Source: Amphibiibacter pelophylacis (GTDB lineage: Bacteria > Pseudomonadota > Gammaproteobacteria > Burkholderiales > Burkholderiaceae_C). Taken from it: 64,000 nucleotides of DNA. The notes below the pieces were generated by a model. It ran no database searches. It had not been told where the DNA came from and saw nothing but the letters and a program-made list of their open reading frames with translations. The position numbers were made by a program, and so were the translations under genes. Location of the stretch: positions 22,480 to 86,479 of the forward strand of contig NZ_JAWDIE010000014.1 in the NCBI RefSeq assembly GCF_037688875.1, given 5' to 3'. Positions 1 through 9,927 of this stretch are shown in pieces (within the stretch, counting starts at the first letter, position 1; each line of letters starts with the position of its first letter).

Positions 1-525
1 AATGCCATCGCCCAGGAGTTCAGCGGGCGCAATGTGCTGCTGGTGGACGATTCCATCGTGCGCGGCACGACCAGCAAGGAAATCGTCCAGATGGCACGCG
101 ACGCCGGGGCGAACAAGGTTTATCTGGCCTCGGCCGCACCGCCGGTGCGCTTCAGCAACATTTATGGCATCGACATGCCCACCCAGTCCGAGCTGGTCGC
201 CCACGACCGCAGCCTGGAAGAGATCCGCACCTACATCGGCTGCGACGCCCTGATCTATCAGGATCTGGACGCGCTGAAATCCTGCGTGGCCAGCCTGAAC
301 CCGGCCATGCAGCGCTTCGAGGCCTCGTGCTTCAGCGGCGAATACGTCCACGGCGAAATCGTCAACGGCCAGTGGGTCGAGGGTGCGCGCGATGACCTGC
401 AGGGCGAACTTTTTCAGGGCGCCGCACGCCCCAGCACCGCCGCCAGCAGCGTGGCGGTCGACGAGGCCGACGGCGACAGCGAGCGTGACAGCGCCCCCCA
501 CGGCCGCCAGCGCCTGACCCTGTGA
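1..525 (+). CDS. purF: Amidophosphoribosyltransferase, C-terminal part (partial at window start)
   Basis: This is the 3' end of PurF, which makes 5-phosphoribosylamine from PRPP and glutamine in the first step of purine synthesis. The open frame enters from the left edge; about 174 C-terminal residues are visible. The PRPP-binding loop VLLVDDSIVRGTTS is intact near the edge, followed by the typical segment SAAPPVRFSNIYGIDMPT. The N-terminal glutamine amidotransferase domain lies outside the window. The tail after residue 130 of the visible part is Ala/Asp rich and poorly conserved in the family. metZ follows 40 bp downstream on the same strand, an arrangement common in Burkholderiales. Confidence 0.97.
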   Translation, partial: NAIAQEFSGRNVLLVDDSIVRGTTSKEIVQMARDAGANKVYLASAAPPVRFSNIYGIDMPTQSELVAHDRSLEEIRTYIGCDALIYQDLDALKSCVASLNPAMQRFEASCFSGEYVHGEIVNGQWVEGARDDLQGELFQGAARPSTAASSVAVDEADGDSERDSAPHGRQRLTL

Positions 526-565
526 AGGCGGGGCGGCCCGAACCCGTTTCAACCGAGATCCAGCG

Positions 566-1795
566 ATGAACGACAACGAATCCCGGCGCCTGGCGCGGGC
601 GCAGCTGCCCGAAGGCGTGCGCCCAGAAACCCTGGCGGTGCGCCTGGCCCTGGCGCCCAGCCAGCATGGCGAGAACTCCGAAGGCCTCTTCCTGACCAGC
701 ACCTACGTGCAGCCCGACGCGGCCACGTCGGCGCAGCGCTTCGCGCAGATGGAAGATTTCACCTACAGCCGCACCAGCAATCCCACGGTGCGCAGCTTCG
801 AGATGCGCCTGGCGGCCATGGAAGGCGCCGAAGCCGCCGTGGCCAGCGCGACCGGCATGAGCGCCATCCTGCTGCTCATCATGGCGACGCTGAAGGCGGG
901 CGACCACGTGATCTGTTCGCGCTCGGTGTTTGGCTCGACCATCGGCCTGTTTGGCAAGGAATTCGCCAAGTTCGGGGTCGAGACGACGTTTGTCTCGCAG
1001 ACCGACCTGTCCGAGTGGCACGCCGCCATCCGCCCCAGCACGAAGCTGCTCTTTGCCGAAACACCGACCAACCCGCTGACCGAGGTCTGCGACATCCGTG
1101 CGCTGGCCGATCTGGCGCACAACGCCGGGGCGCTGCTGGTGGTGGACAACACCTTCTGCTCGCCCGCGCTGCAAAAGCCGCTGGCGCTGGGCGCCGACGT
1201 GGTCATGCACGCCGCGACCAAATACCTGGACGGGCAGGGCCGCGTCATGGGCGGCGCGCTGTGCGCCAGCGAGCGCCTGGTGCGCGACGCCTTCGCGCCC
1301 GTGGTGCGCACGGCCGGGATGACGCTGTCGCCCTTCAACGCCTGGGTGCTGCTCAAGGGCATGGAAACGCTGCACCTGCGCATGAAGGCGCAAAGTGCCG
1401 CCACGCTGGCCGTGGCGCAGTGGCTGGAGGCGCATCCCGCCGTGTCTCGCGTTTACTACCCGGGCCTGGCCTCGCACCCGCAGCACGCGCTGGCGATGGC
1501 GCAGCAGTCCGGCTTGGGCGGCGCGGTGCTGTCGTTTGACGTGCGCGCCGATTCGCCGCAGGCCGCGCGCGAGGCGGCTTTCCGCGTCATCGACAGCACG
1601 CGGGTGCTGAGCATCGCCACCAACCTGGGCGACACCAAATCCATCATCACCCACCCGGCCACGACCTCGCACGGGCGCCTGAGCGAAGAGCAGCGCCAGG
1701 CCGCAGGCATCACCCAGGGGCTGGTGCGCCTGGCCGTGGGCCTGGAGCACGTGGACGACATCACCGACGACCTGCAGCGCGGCCTGGGCCGCTGA
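566..1795 (+). CDS. metZ: O-succinylhomoserine sulfhydrylase
   Basis: A 409-residue PLP enzyme of the Cys/Met metabolism family, expected to convert O-succinylhomoserine plus sulfide to homocysteine in methionine synthesis. The PLP lysine is K219 in ATKYLDGQG. Other family signatures are the TYSRTSNPTV segment near residue 70, ATGMSAI near 95, and FAETPTNP. The sequence resembles MetZ more than MetB or MetC because of the NP-T tetramer segment and the conserved LDGQGRVMGG after the lysine; I did not align it. It sits between purF and gltX on the same strand, 11 bp before gltX, so it is probably cotranscribed with one or both. The 40-bp gap upstream leaves no room for a SAM riboswitch. Confidence 0.93.
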   Translation: MNDNESRRLARAQLPEGVRPETLAVRLALAPSQHGENSEGLFLTSTYVQPDAATSAQRFAQMEDFTYSRTSNPTVRSFEMRLAAMEGAEAAVASATGMSAILLLIMATLKAGDHVICSRSVFGSTIGLFGKEFAKFGVETTFVSQTDLSEWHAAIRPSTKLLFAETPTNPLTEVCDIRALADLAHNAGALLVVDNTFCSPALQKPLALGADVVMHAATKYLDGQGRVMGGALCASERLVRDAFAPVVRTAGMTLSPFNAWVLLKGMETLHLRMKAQSAATLAVAQWLEAHPAVSRVYYPGLASHPQHALAMAQQSGLGGAVLSFDVRADSPQAAREAAFRVIDSTRVLSIATNLGDTKSIITHPATTSHGRLSEEQRQAAGITQGLVRLAVGLEHVDDITDDLQRGLGR

Positions 1796-1806
1796 GGCAT
1801 CCTGAC

Positions 1807-3321
1807 ATGAGCGACATTTCTTCCTCCACCGCCAGCACCGCCCGCCGCGTGCGCACCCGCGTGGCGCCATCGCCGACCGGCCTGCTGCACCTGGGCACGG
1901 CGCGCACGGCGCTGTACTGCTGGGCTTACGCCCGCCACTTCGGCGGCGATTTCATCCTGCGCATCGAGGACACCGACGAAGCGCGCTCCACCCAGGCGGC
2001 GGTCGACCAGATCATCGAGGCCATGCGCTGGCTGGAACTCGATTACGACGAAGGCCCCTTCTTCCAGATGCAGCGCATGGCGCGCTACCGCGAGGTGATC
2101 GCGCAGCTGCTGTCCAGCGGCCATGCCTACTTCTGCTACAGCAGCCCCGCCGAGCTGGACGCGATGCGCGAGGCCCAGCGCGCGCGCGGCGAAAACCCGC
2201 GCTACGACGGCACCTGGCGCCCCGAGCCGTGCAAAACCCTGCCGCCCGTGCCTGCGGGCGTGGCGCCCGTGGTGCGCTTTCGCACGCCCACCGAGGGCAG
2301 CGTGGCCTGGACCGATCTGGTCAAGGGCGAGATCCGCTTCGCCAGCGAGACGCTGGACGATCTCATCATCGCCCGTCCGGTCAGCGCGCAGGCCTTGGCT
2401 GACGCTGGCGCCCAGCCCGATGTGGCGGCGCTCATCGGCACGCCCACCTACAACTTCTGCGTGGTGGTCGACGACTGGGACATGGGCATCACCCACGTCA
2501 TCCGGGGTGACGACCACGTCAATAACACGCCGCGCCAGATTCACATTTTCAACGCCCTGGGCGCACCGCTGCCGCAGTTCGGCCACCTGCCCATGATCCT
2601 GGGCCAGGACGGCAGCAAGCTGTCCAAGCGCCACGGCGCGGTCGGCGTCAACCAGTACGAAGCGCTGGGCTACCTGCCCGAGGCCATGCTGAACTACCTG
2701 GCGCGCCTGGGCTGGAGCCATGGCGACGAAGAGCTTTTCAGCCGCGAGCAGCTGGTGCAGTGGTTCGACGGCAGCCACCTGTCCAGCAGCGCCGCGCAGT
2801 GGGATCCGGCCAAGCTGGCCTGGGTCAACGCCCACTGGATCAAGCAGGCATCGGATGCGCGTCTGGCGCAGCTGGTTCGCGCACACTGGCCGCTGGAGGC
2901 CAGGCAGGGCGCCCCGGTGCTCGACGACGCCACCCTGCAGCGCGCCTGCGCGCTCTTCAAAGACCGCAGCAGCACCACACAGGAGCTGGCGCTCACCCTG
3001 CGCCAGGTGCTGGGCGAAGTCGATACCGCCGACGCCACCTGGCAGGCCGCCTGGGCCCAGCACAAGGGGGCCGATGCGGCGCCCGCGCTGCTGGCGCTGG
3101 CCGACGCGCTGCAGGCTCTGCCGCAGTGGCAGCCCGAAGCCATCCAGCAGGCGCTCAAGGCCACGCTGCAGGCGCACAGCCTGAAAATGCCGCAGCTTGC
3201 TATTCCCCTGCGCCTGCTGGCCTTTGGCCGCCCGCAGACGCCGTCGGTCGATCAGATGCTGTCGCTGCTCGATCAAAAAATTGCGCTGGACCGCTTGCGC
3301 ACTGTCAAAAATCTGGTGTAG
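1807..3321 (+). CDS. gltX: Glutamate--tRNA ligase
   Basis: A 504-residue class I aminoacyl-tRNA synthetase that charges tRNA-Glu in the cytoplasm. The HIGH-type motif is HLGTARTA after the APSPTG signature near residue 20, and the KMSKS-type motif is KLSKR at residues 271-275. FILRIEDTD is the usual ATP-site segment. The C-terminal anticodon-binding domain is complete, and the length matches the family. The start is the ATG 12 bp after the metZ stop. The tRNA-Glu gene lies about 240 bp downstream on the same strand, so the enzyme and its substrate tRNA are neighbours. Confidence 0.98.
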   Translation: MSDISSSTASTARRVRTRVAPSPTGLLHLGTARTALYCWAYARHFGGDFILRIEDTDEARSTQAAVDQIIEAMRWLELDYDEGPFFQMQRMARYREVIAQLLSSGHAYFCYSSPAELDAMREAQRARGENPRYDGTWRPEPCKTLPPVPAGVAPVVRFRTPTEGSVAWTDLVKGEIRFASETLDDLIIARPVSAQALADAGAQPDVAALIGTPTYNFCVVVDDWDMGITHVIRGDDHVNNTPRQIHIFNALGAPLPQFGHLPMILGQDGSKLSKRHGAVGVNQYEALGYLPEAMLNYLARLGWSHGDEELFSREQLVQWFDGSHLSSSAAQWDPAKLAWVNAHWIKQASDARLAQLVRAHWPLEARQGAPVLDDATLQRACALFKDRSSTTQELALTLRQVLGEVDTADATWQAAWAQHKGADAAPALLALADALQALPQWQPEAIQQALKATLQAHSLKMPQLAIPLRLLAFGRPQTPSVDQMLSLLDQKIALDRLRTVKNLV

Positions 3322-3378
3322 AATTTTGATCTTTCGCAGATGACGCAAAAACAGACTCGTTCAGCGCCATCCCCCAGA

Positions 3379-3408
3379 ATGAAAAACAGCCCTGAAAAGC
3401 GTTATAAT
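3379..3408 (+). promoter_or_regulatory. Sigma-70 promoter for the tRNA cluster
   Basis: A perfect -10 box TATAAT lies at 3403-3408, with a weak -35 ATGAAA at 3379-3384 (18-bp spacing). It is about 36 bp upstream of tRNA-Ala and downstream of the gltX stop, so the tRNA cluster need not depend on gltX transcription. The -35 call is weak. Confidence 0.6.
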
Positions 3409-3444
3409 TCTGGTTTGTGCTTACCGGCGCAAATGTGAATTCTT

Positions 3445-3520
<76 letters not shown>

Positions 3521-3560
3521 AGATAGGGCAGATTGGGGCAACCCGGTTTGTATCGACGAA

Positions 3561-3636
3561 GTCCCCTTCGTCTAGAGGCCTAGGACACGACCCTTTCACG
3601 GTTGTAACAGGGGTTCGAATCCCCTAGGGGACGCCA
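3561..3636 (+). tRNA. tRNA-Glu (anticodon TTC)
   Basis: A 76-nt cloverleaf with acceptor stem GTCCCCT pairing with AGGGGAC, anticodon loop CTTTCAC (TTC, glutamate), T loop GGTTCGAAT and encoded CCA. It is the second gene of the Ala-Glu-Asp cluster and lies just downstream of gltX, which charges it. Confidence 0.97.
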
Positions 3637-3637
3637 G

Positions 3638-3667
3638 ATGACGGTACCGTTTGTAGCTTGCTATAAT
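3638..3667 (+). promoter_or_regulatory. Possible internal promoter for tRNA-Asp
   Basis: A perfect -10 TATAAT lies at 3662-3667, between tRNA-Glu and tRNA-Asp. A partial -35 ATGACG is at 3638-3643, with 18-bp spacing. Initiation would fall about 8 nt before tRNA-Asp. The position and the perfect -10 suggest that tRNA-Asp can be transcribed separately. Confidence 0.5.
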
Positions 3668-3681
3668 CGTAACCTGATTGA

Positions 3682-3758
3682 GGAGTGGTAGTTCAGTTGG
3701 TTAGAATACCGGCCTGTCACGCCGGGGGTCGCGGGTTCGAGTCCCGTCCACTCCGCCA
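3682..3758 (+). tRNA. tRNA-Asp (anticodon GTC)
   Basis: A 77-nt cloverleaf with acceptor stem GGAGTGG pairing with CCACTCC, anticodon loop CTGTCAC (GTC, aspartate), T loop GGTTCGAGT and encoded CCA. It is the last gene of the three-tRNA cluster and is followed at once by a terminator. Confidence 0.97.
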
Positions 3759-3763
3759 ACATT

Positions 3764-3797
3764 AAAACCCTGCAGATTTCGGTCTGCAGGGTTTTTT
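3764..3797 (+). terminator. Rho-independent terminator of the tRNA cluster
   Basis: The stem AAAACCCTGCAGA pairs perfectly with TCTGCAGGGTTTT around a 6-nt loop TTTCGG, and the 3' arm runs into a T tract. It begins 6 nt after tRNA-Asp. Confidence 0.92.
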
Positions 3798-3849
3798 ATT
3801 GCGCGTTGCTGGTGCTTGTTGCTATCGCTTGTTGCGCTTGTACGCCCTA

Positions 3850-4401
3850 TTACGGGATCAGGCCGCAAGCCATGCGTGCGCCCCCACCGCCCAGCGGGGC
3901 GGGGTGATCGCTGTGGTTGTCGCCTCCCGCATGAATGATCAGCGCGTGCTGGCGCACCGCCTGCAGATCGGTCAGGCGCGGTGCCAGAACGGCTGTGCTC
4001 ACCTTGCCTTGGGCGTCGGCCTGCAGCGCGGGCAGATCGCCCAGGTGGCCTTCACCCCAGGGGCCCAGATGCTTGCCGGTGCCCTGCGGGTCCCAGTGCC
4101 CGCCTGCGGCCAGACCGGGCACAGGTTGGCCGTCTTTGACGCCTGCGTCGCAGGAATTCTTCTCGTGCAGGTGAAACCCGTGCACGCCAGGGGTCAGGCC
4201 CGATAGCGCCGGGGTGAAAATCAGGCCGTAGCGGCTCGGGCTGATGGTGATGCTGCCCGCTGGCGTGACCTGCCCCTGCGCGTCCAGCAGGCTGACGGGC
4301 ACGGTGATGCTCTGCGCTGTGGATGACTGGGGCAAGGCGGTACAGGCCGCGCTGGCAATGCAGGCAGCGGCGATGCTGAGTGCGGTCAAGGTTCGGGTCA
4401 T
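3850..4401 (-). CDS. sodC: Cu/Zn superoxide dismutase, exported
   Basis: A 183-residue SodC-family enzyme that dismutates superoxide outside the cytoplasm. An N-terminal export signal is present, hydrophobic from about residue 5 to 18. It ends in SAAC, which could be a weak lipobox, so a lipoprotein is possible but uncertain. Metal-ligand regions are GFHLHEKNSC, GGHWDP, HLGPWGEGHLGDLPAL and HALIIHAGGDNHSDHP. The start is the ATG at 4401 because AAGGAG lies 6 nt upstream; a TTG further upstream in frame is less likely. The gene stands alone between the tRNA cluster and groEL, and its upstream region is very AT-rich. Confidence 0.93.
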   Translation of the reverse strand: MTRTLTALSIAAACIASAACTALPQSSTAQSITVPVSLLDAQGQVTPAGSITISPSRYGLIFTPALSGLTPGVHGFHLHEKNSCDAGVKDGQPVPGLAAGGHWDPQGTGKHLGPWGEGHLGDLPALQADAQGKVSTAVLAPRLTDLQAVRQHALIIHAGGDNHSDHPAPLGGGGARMACGLIP

Positions 4402-4436
4402 GAAAGCTCCTTGTGATTTCAAAGTAGGGGGTTCTC

Positions 4437-4487
4437 ATTGTATTGATCTATTGATATCTATTTTTGATCAAATTTGGAAATCAAAAA
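4437..4487 (-). promoter_or_regulatory. AT-rich sodC upstream region with inverted repeat
   Basis: This is the most AT-rich intergenic stretch in the first half of the window. On the reverse strand a TACAAT -10-like box lies at 4437-4442, suitably placed for sodC. A perfect 8-bp inverted repeat, TTTTTGAT (4461-4468) and ATCAAAAA (4480-4487), and repeats of ATTGAT sit just upstream. This may be a promoter and operator; the regulator cannot be named. Confidence 0.35.
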
Positions 4488-4514
4488 AATACGCTTCCTG
4501 ACTTCGGGTTCCCA

Positions 4515-4554
4515 CAAAAAAACCCCCAGCCAGTTTCCCGGCCGGGGGTTTTTG
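4515..4554 (-). terminator. Rho-independent terminator of groESL
   Basis: On the reverse strand CCCCCGGCC pairs with GGCTGGGGG (one G-U pair) around an 8-nt loop. An A tract flanks the 5' side and a T tract the 3' side. It starts 43 nt after the groEL stop. The flanking A and T tracts could also let it work from the forward strand. Confidence 0.85.
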
Positions 4555-4596
4555 CTGGGGTGAGGGCCGGAGCCCTCAGACCGGACAGCGGGGCAA

Positions 4597-6243
<1,647 letters not shown>

Positions 6244-6303
6244 TTTTGTTTCTCCTGATTCAGATTCAGTCTGGATTCTTTGATAAGCGGGTGGAGGCGG
6301 GAA

Positions 6304-6594
6304 TTACTTCTCGACCACGGCGAAGAGGTCTTCTTCGCGCATCACCAGCAGTTCGTCGCCATCGACCTTGACGGTCTGGCCGCTGTACTTGCCAAACAGC
6401 ACGCGGTCGCCGACCTGGACGTTCAGGGCGACCTGCTCGCCCTTGTCGTTGCGCTTGCCCGGGCCCACCGCCAGGACTTCGCCCTGGTCAGGCTTCTCGG
6501 CGGCGTTGTCGGGGATGATGATGCCGGAGTTGGTTTTGGTTTCCTGTTCCAGGCGTTTGACGATCACGCGGTCGTGCAGGGGACGCAGTTTCAT
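6304..6594 (-). CDS. groES: Co-chaperonin GroES
   Basis: A 96-residue Hsp10 lid of the GroEL chamber. It starts MKLRPLHDRVIVKR and contains the mobile loop segment ETKTNSGIIIPDNA and the C-terminal VMREEDLFAVVE. The start is the ATG at 6594, preceded by AGGAG. Longer readings upstream run through the 5' leader and CIRCE and are not coding. First gene of the groESL operon. Confidence 0.99.
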   Translation of the reverse strand: MKLRPLHDRVIVKRLEQETKTNSGIIIPDNAAEKPDQGEVLAVGPGKRNDKGEQVALNVQVGDRVLFGKYSGQTVKVDGDELLVMREEDLFAVVEK

Positions 6595-6677
6595 GGGGGT
6601 GCTCCTAAGTGCGTTGCAGGCCGGCGCAGAGGCCGGAGAGGGAGACCAGGCCAGAGGCCCGGCCGGGTAGTTCGCTG

Positions 6678-6704
6678 TTAGCACTCACTGAATGCGAGTG
6701 CTAA
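6678..6704 (-). promoter_or_regulatory. CIRCE operator (HrcA-binding site)
   Basis: A perfect CIRCE: TTAGCACTC, nine spacer bases, GAGTGCTAA. It lies immediately downstream of the groESL -10 box, at the expected start of transcription, where bound HrcA would block initiation. The hrcA gene itself is in this window at 62214-63233. Confidence 0.97.
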
Positions 6705-6713
6705 CGGAAATGG

Positions 6714-6742
6714 ATTATAGGGGCACGGCGGACCTTTTCAAG
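6714..6742 (-). promoter_or_regulatory. Overlapping sigma-70 and sigma-32 promoter of groESL
   Basis: On the reverse strand TTGAAA (6736-6741) and TATAAT (6714-6719) are 16 bp apart, a strong vegetative promoter. The same bases also read CTTGAA, 13 bp, then CCCCTATA. That is close to the sigma-32 consensus CTTGAA/CCCCAT-T. With the CIRCE directly downstream, the operon appears to combine heat-shock sigma activation with HrcA repression. Confidence 0.8.
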
Positions 6743-6767
6743 TGTCCATTTCAATCCGAAGTGGATT

Positions 6768-7844
6768 TCAGCCGCGCACCCAGACGCTTTCGGCGCCGTC
6801 CAGGTCGTCGTCCCAGTCGTCGTCGATTTCGTCGTCGTCGGCCAGATCAAGGCGGGTCAGGGCGTCTTCGGTGGCGTCCAGGGTGATTTCGCACTGCGCC
6901 CAGAAATCCGACAGGTCCTGCGGCCAGTCGGCTTCGAAGGCCAGCGGCGCTCCGGTGGCGGGGTGGGTGAACTCCAGGCGGTGGGCGTGCAGGCCCTGGC
7001 GTTCCAGCCCGGGCAGGGCCTTGCCGCCATAGAGCGCGTCGCCGACCAGCGGCCAGCCCTTGTGGCTCAGGTGGACGCGGATCTGGTGCGTGCGCCCGGT
7101 GTCGAGCACACAGCGCACGCGGCTGACGCGCTGCGGGATTTTGCTCCCCGCGATGGGCAGCAGCGCCTGCTGCAGCACCTGCACGTGGGTGCGGGCGGGT
7201 TTGCCGCCGCGCGTGGTCACCGCCATGCGGATGCGCGCGCGCGGATCGCGCCCAATGGGCGCGGAAATGCTCAAAGGCGCAGGCGGCAGCCAGCCCAGAA
7301 TCAGGGCCAGATACTGGCGGTGGACCTCGCGGGCGGCGATTTGGCGCGCCAGCGCGGTGTGCGTTTCCAGCGTCTTGGCCACGACCATCAGTCCGGAGGT
7401 GTCTTTGTCCAGGCGGTGGACCAGCCCGGCGCGCGGCAGGTGCTGCGCGACCGCGTGGTGGGCCAGCAGGCCGTTAAGCAGCGTGCCCGACCAGTTGCCC
7501 GCCGCCGGGTGGACGACCAGGCCCACCGGCTTGTTGACGACCATCAGGTGATCGTCCTCGAAAACAATCGGCAGCGCCATGGCTTCGGGCGTGAAGGACA
7601 GGCTCTGCGCGGTGGGCAGCAGCGTCACCTGCAGCTGCTGACCCATGCGCACGCGCTTCGAGGCCGAGCCCTGCGCCACACCATCCAGCAGCACGCAGCC
7701 GCGCTCGATCAGGCTTTGCAGGTGGTTGCGCGAGAACTCCGGCGCCAGCTGCACCAGCACGCGGTCCAGGCGCTGGTTGTGGGCGTCCATGCCGATTTCT
7801 GTGGCCAGCGTGGTGGCGGCTGTCGTGTCATTCCCGGCTGTCAT
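6768..7844 (-). CDS. rluD: 23S rRNA pseudouridine synthase, RluD-type
   Basis: A 358-residue RluA/RluD-family pseudouridine synthase. An S4-like RNA-binding domain covers about residues 25-80. The catalytic aspartate is D146 in HRLDKDTSGLMVV, and GRTHQIRVHL and VGDALYGG are present. By family it should modify helix 69 of 23S rRNA. The C-terminal 30 residues are very acidic (DDDEIDDDWDDDLD), an extension I would not expect in the core family. It is divergent from bamD, the usual RluD/BamD arrangement in proteobacteria. Confidence 0.93.
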   Translation of the reverse strand: MTAGNDTTAATTLATEIGMDAHNQRLDRVLVQLAPEFSRNHLQSLIERGCVLLDGVAQGSASKRVRMGQQLQVTLLPTAQSLSFTPEAMALPIVFEDDHLMVVNKPVGLVVHPAAGNWSGTLLNGLLAHHAVAQHLPRAGLVHRLDKDTSGLMVVAKTLETHTALARQIAAREVHRQYLALILGWLPPAPLSISAPIGRDPRARIRMAVTTRGGKPARTHVQVLQQALLPIAGSKIPQRVSRVRCVLDTGRTHQIRVHLSHKGWPLVGDALYGGKALPGLERQGLHAHRLEFTHPATGAPLAFEADWPQDLSDFWAQCEITLDATEDALTRLDLADDDEIDDDWDDDLDGAESVWVRG

Positions 7845-7957
7845 GTGAACCCTGGCGCTATGCCTGTCTCAAAGGGGGAGCGGCGCGGACCAGGGGCTTC
7901 CCTATAATGCGCCATCCGGCCTTCCAAAACCGCCGATTCTCCCAGATATTGCCCACC

Positions 7958-8785
7958 ATGACCCAACTGAACACTCCCGTTGTCCCGGCCCGCCACCGGT
8001 CTGCCGCTGCCCTGGCGCTGTCGGCGGCCCTGCTGCTGTCGGCCTGCGCCAGCACCGACGAATTCGCGGGCAAAAGCAATGGCCAGGTCCTGAGCGAAGG
8101 CCAGTCGTCGCTGTCTGACGGCAATTACACCCAGGCCGTCAAGGCGCTGGAAGCGCTGGAAGGCCGCACGGCCGGATCAGCCCTGGGCCAGCAGGTGCAG
8201 CTGGATCTGGCTTACGCCTATTACAAAAATGGCGATAAGGTGCTGGCCCTGACCACGCTGGACCGTTTCATCCGCTACAACCCGTCCAGCCCGGCGCTGG
8301 ATTACGCCTTTTATCTGAAGGGCGTGATCAGCTTCATCGGCAACCAGGGCTTTTTTGGCCGCCTGACGGGCCAGGATCTGGCCGAGCGCGACCAGCAGTC
8401 GGCGCGCGATTCCTACAAGGCTTTCGCGCAGCTGGTCAGCGCCTTTCCCAATTCGAAGTACGCGCCCGATTCGCGGCAGCGCATGGCCTACATCGTCAAC
8501 GCGCTGGCGCGCAATGAGCTGGACGTGGCCGATTTCTACTTCCAGCGCGGTGCCTACCAGGCGGCGGTCAACCGCTCGCAGGAGGTCATCCGCGAGTTCC
8601 CCAACACGCCCGCCAACGAGGCGGCGCTGTGGGTGCTGGCGCAGGCCTACGGCCACATGGGCCTGAACGATCTGCAGTCGGACACGCTGCGCGTGCTCAA
8701 GGCCAGCTTCCCGAACAGCGAGTACCTGAGCCGCCAGCCGGCCGGCCTGATCGAAAACAGCCGCCCCTGGTGGCGTTTCTGGTAA
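7958..8785 (+). CDS. bamD: Outer membrane protein assembly factor BamD
   Basis: A 275-residue lipoprotein of the BAM complex that inserts beta-barrel proteins. The signal peptide ends in the lipobox LLSAC, giving a lipidated Cys at about residue 30. The rest is TPR-like, with characteristic segments such as ALTTLDRFIRYNP, DYAFYLKG and FPNSKYAPDSRQRMAYI. The start is taken as the ATG at 7958. An in-frame ATG at 7907 overlaps a TATAAT box (7903-7908) that probably is the promoter -10 and is therefore unlikely to be translated. Confidence 0.93.
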   Translation: MTQLNTPVVPARHRSAAALALSAALLLSACASTDEFAGKSNGQVLSEGQSSLSDGNYTQAVKALEALEGRTAGSALGQQVQLDLAYAYYKNGDKVLALTTLDRFIRYNPSSPALDYAFYLKGVISFIGNQGFFGRLTGQDLAERDQQSARDSYKAFAQLVSAFPNSKYAPDSRQRMAYIVNALARNELDVADFYFQRGAYQAAVNRSQEVIREFPNTPANEAALWVLAQAYGHMGLNDLQSDTLRVLKASFPNSEYLSRQPAGLIENSRPWWRFW

Positions 8786-8795
8786 GGGGCGCGGT

Positions 8796-9893
8796 ATGTC
8801 GGCCAACACCCTGGGCGAACTGTTTCGCGTCACCAACTTCGGCGAAAGCCACGGCCCGGCCATCGGCTGCGTCATCGACGGCTGCCCGCCCGGGCTGATG
8901 CTGTCGGCGGACGACATCCAGCACGACCTGGACCGCCGCCGCCCCGGCACCAGCAGCGTGGTCACGCAGCGCAGCGAGGCGGACCGGGTAGAAATCCTCT
9001 CCGGCCTGTACGAGGGCCTGACCACCGGCGCGCCCATCGCGCTGCTGATCCGCAACACCGACCAGCGCAGCAAGGATTACGGCAACCTGCTGGACACCTT
9101 CCGCCCCGGTCACGCCGATTACAGCTACTTCCGCAAATACGGCGTGCGCGATCCGCGCGGTGGCGGGCGCTCGTCGGCGCGGCTGACCGCGCCCACGGTG
9201 GCCGCTGGCGCTGTGGCGCGCAAATGGCTGCTGGAGCACGCGGGCGTGCGCATCACGGGCTGGATGTCGCAGATGGGCGCGCGCGTCATCCCTTTCGAGG
9301 GCTTTGAACACATCGCCAACAACCCCTTCTTCGCGGCCAACGCCAGCCTGATCGCGCAGCTGGAGGAAGACATCCGGGCGCTCAAGGGCGATTCGGTGGG
9401 CGCGCGCATCGAGGTGCTGGCCACCGGCGTGCCGCCCGGCTGGGGCGAGCCGATTTACGACCGCCTGGATGCCGACATCGCGCACGCCATGATGGGCCTG
9501 AACGCCGTCAAAGGCGTGGAGATCGGTGACGGCTTCGCCAGCGTCGCACAAAAAGGCAGCGAGCACGGCGACGAAATGACGCCCGAGGGCTTTGTCAGCA
9601 ACCACGCGGGCGGGGTGCTGGGTGGCGTGTCATCGGGGCAGGACATCCGCGTGTCCCTGGCCATCAAGCCGACCAGCTCGATCAGCCTCGAGCGCCGCTC
9701 GGTCACCCGCGACGGCGAACCGACCACCGTCGTGACCAAGGGCCGCCACGACCCCTGCGTGGGCATCCGCGCCACGCCCATCGCCGAGGCGCTGCTGGCC
9801 ATTGTCCTGATGGATCACGCCCTGCGCCACCGCGCCCAGTGCGGCGACGTACGCCACACCGTGATGCCGGTTCCGGCACGCCGCCCGGGCTGA
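8796..9893 (+). CDS. aroC: Chorismate synthase
   Basis: A 365-residue FMN-dependent enzyme that makes chorismate from EPSP, the last step of the shikimate pathway. Signatures are the N-terminal GESHGPAIGCVIDGCPPG, the Arg-rich RRPGTSSVVTQRSE, and SSARLTAPTVAAGAVA. The C-terminal DPCVGIRATPIAEA is complete. It begins 10 bp after bamD, so the two are probably cotranscribed. It ends convergently with fliD. Confidence 0.97.
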   Translation: MSANTLGELFRVTNFGESHGPAIGCVIDGCPPGLMLSADDIQHDLDRRRPGTSSVVTQRSEADRVEILSGLYEGLTTGAPIALLIRNTDQRSKDYGNLLDTFRPGHADYSYFRKYGVRDPRGGGRSSARLTAPTVAAGAVARKWLLEHAGVRITGWMSQMGARVIPFEGFEHIANNPFFAANASLIAQLEEDIRALKGDSVGARIEVLATGVPPGWGEPIYDRLDADIAHAMMGLNAVKGVEIGDGFASVAQKGSEHGDEMTPEGFVSNHAGGVLGGVSSGQDIRVSLAIKPTSSISLERRSVTRDGEPTTVVTKGRHDPCVGIRATPIAEALLAIVLMDHALRHRAQCGDVRHTVMPVPARRPG

Positions 9894-9927
9894 ACCGGCA
9901 AGCGGCGCGCCAGCCGCGTCTGGCTGG

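Noticed and set aside
526..565. SAM riboswitch upstream of metZ
   Set aside because: The gap after purF is only 40 bp, too short for a known SAM riboswitch, and no conserved core is seen.
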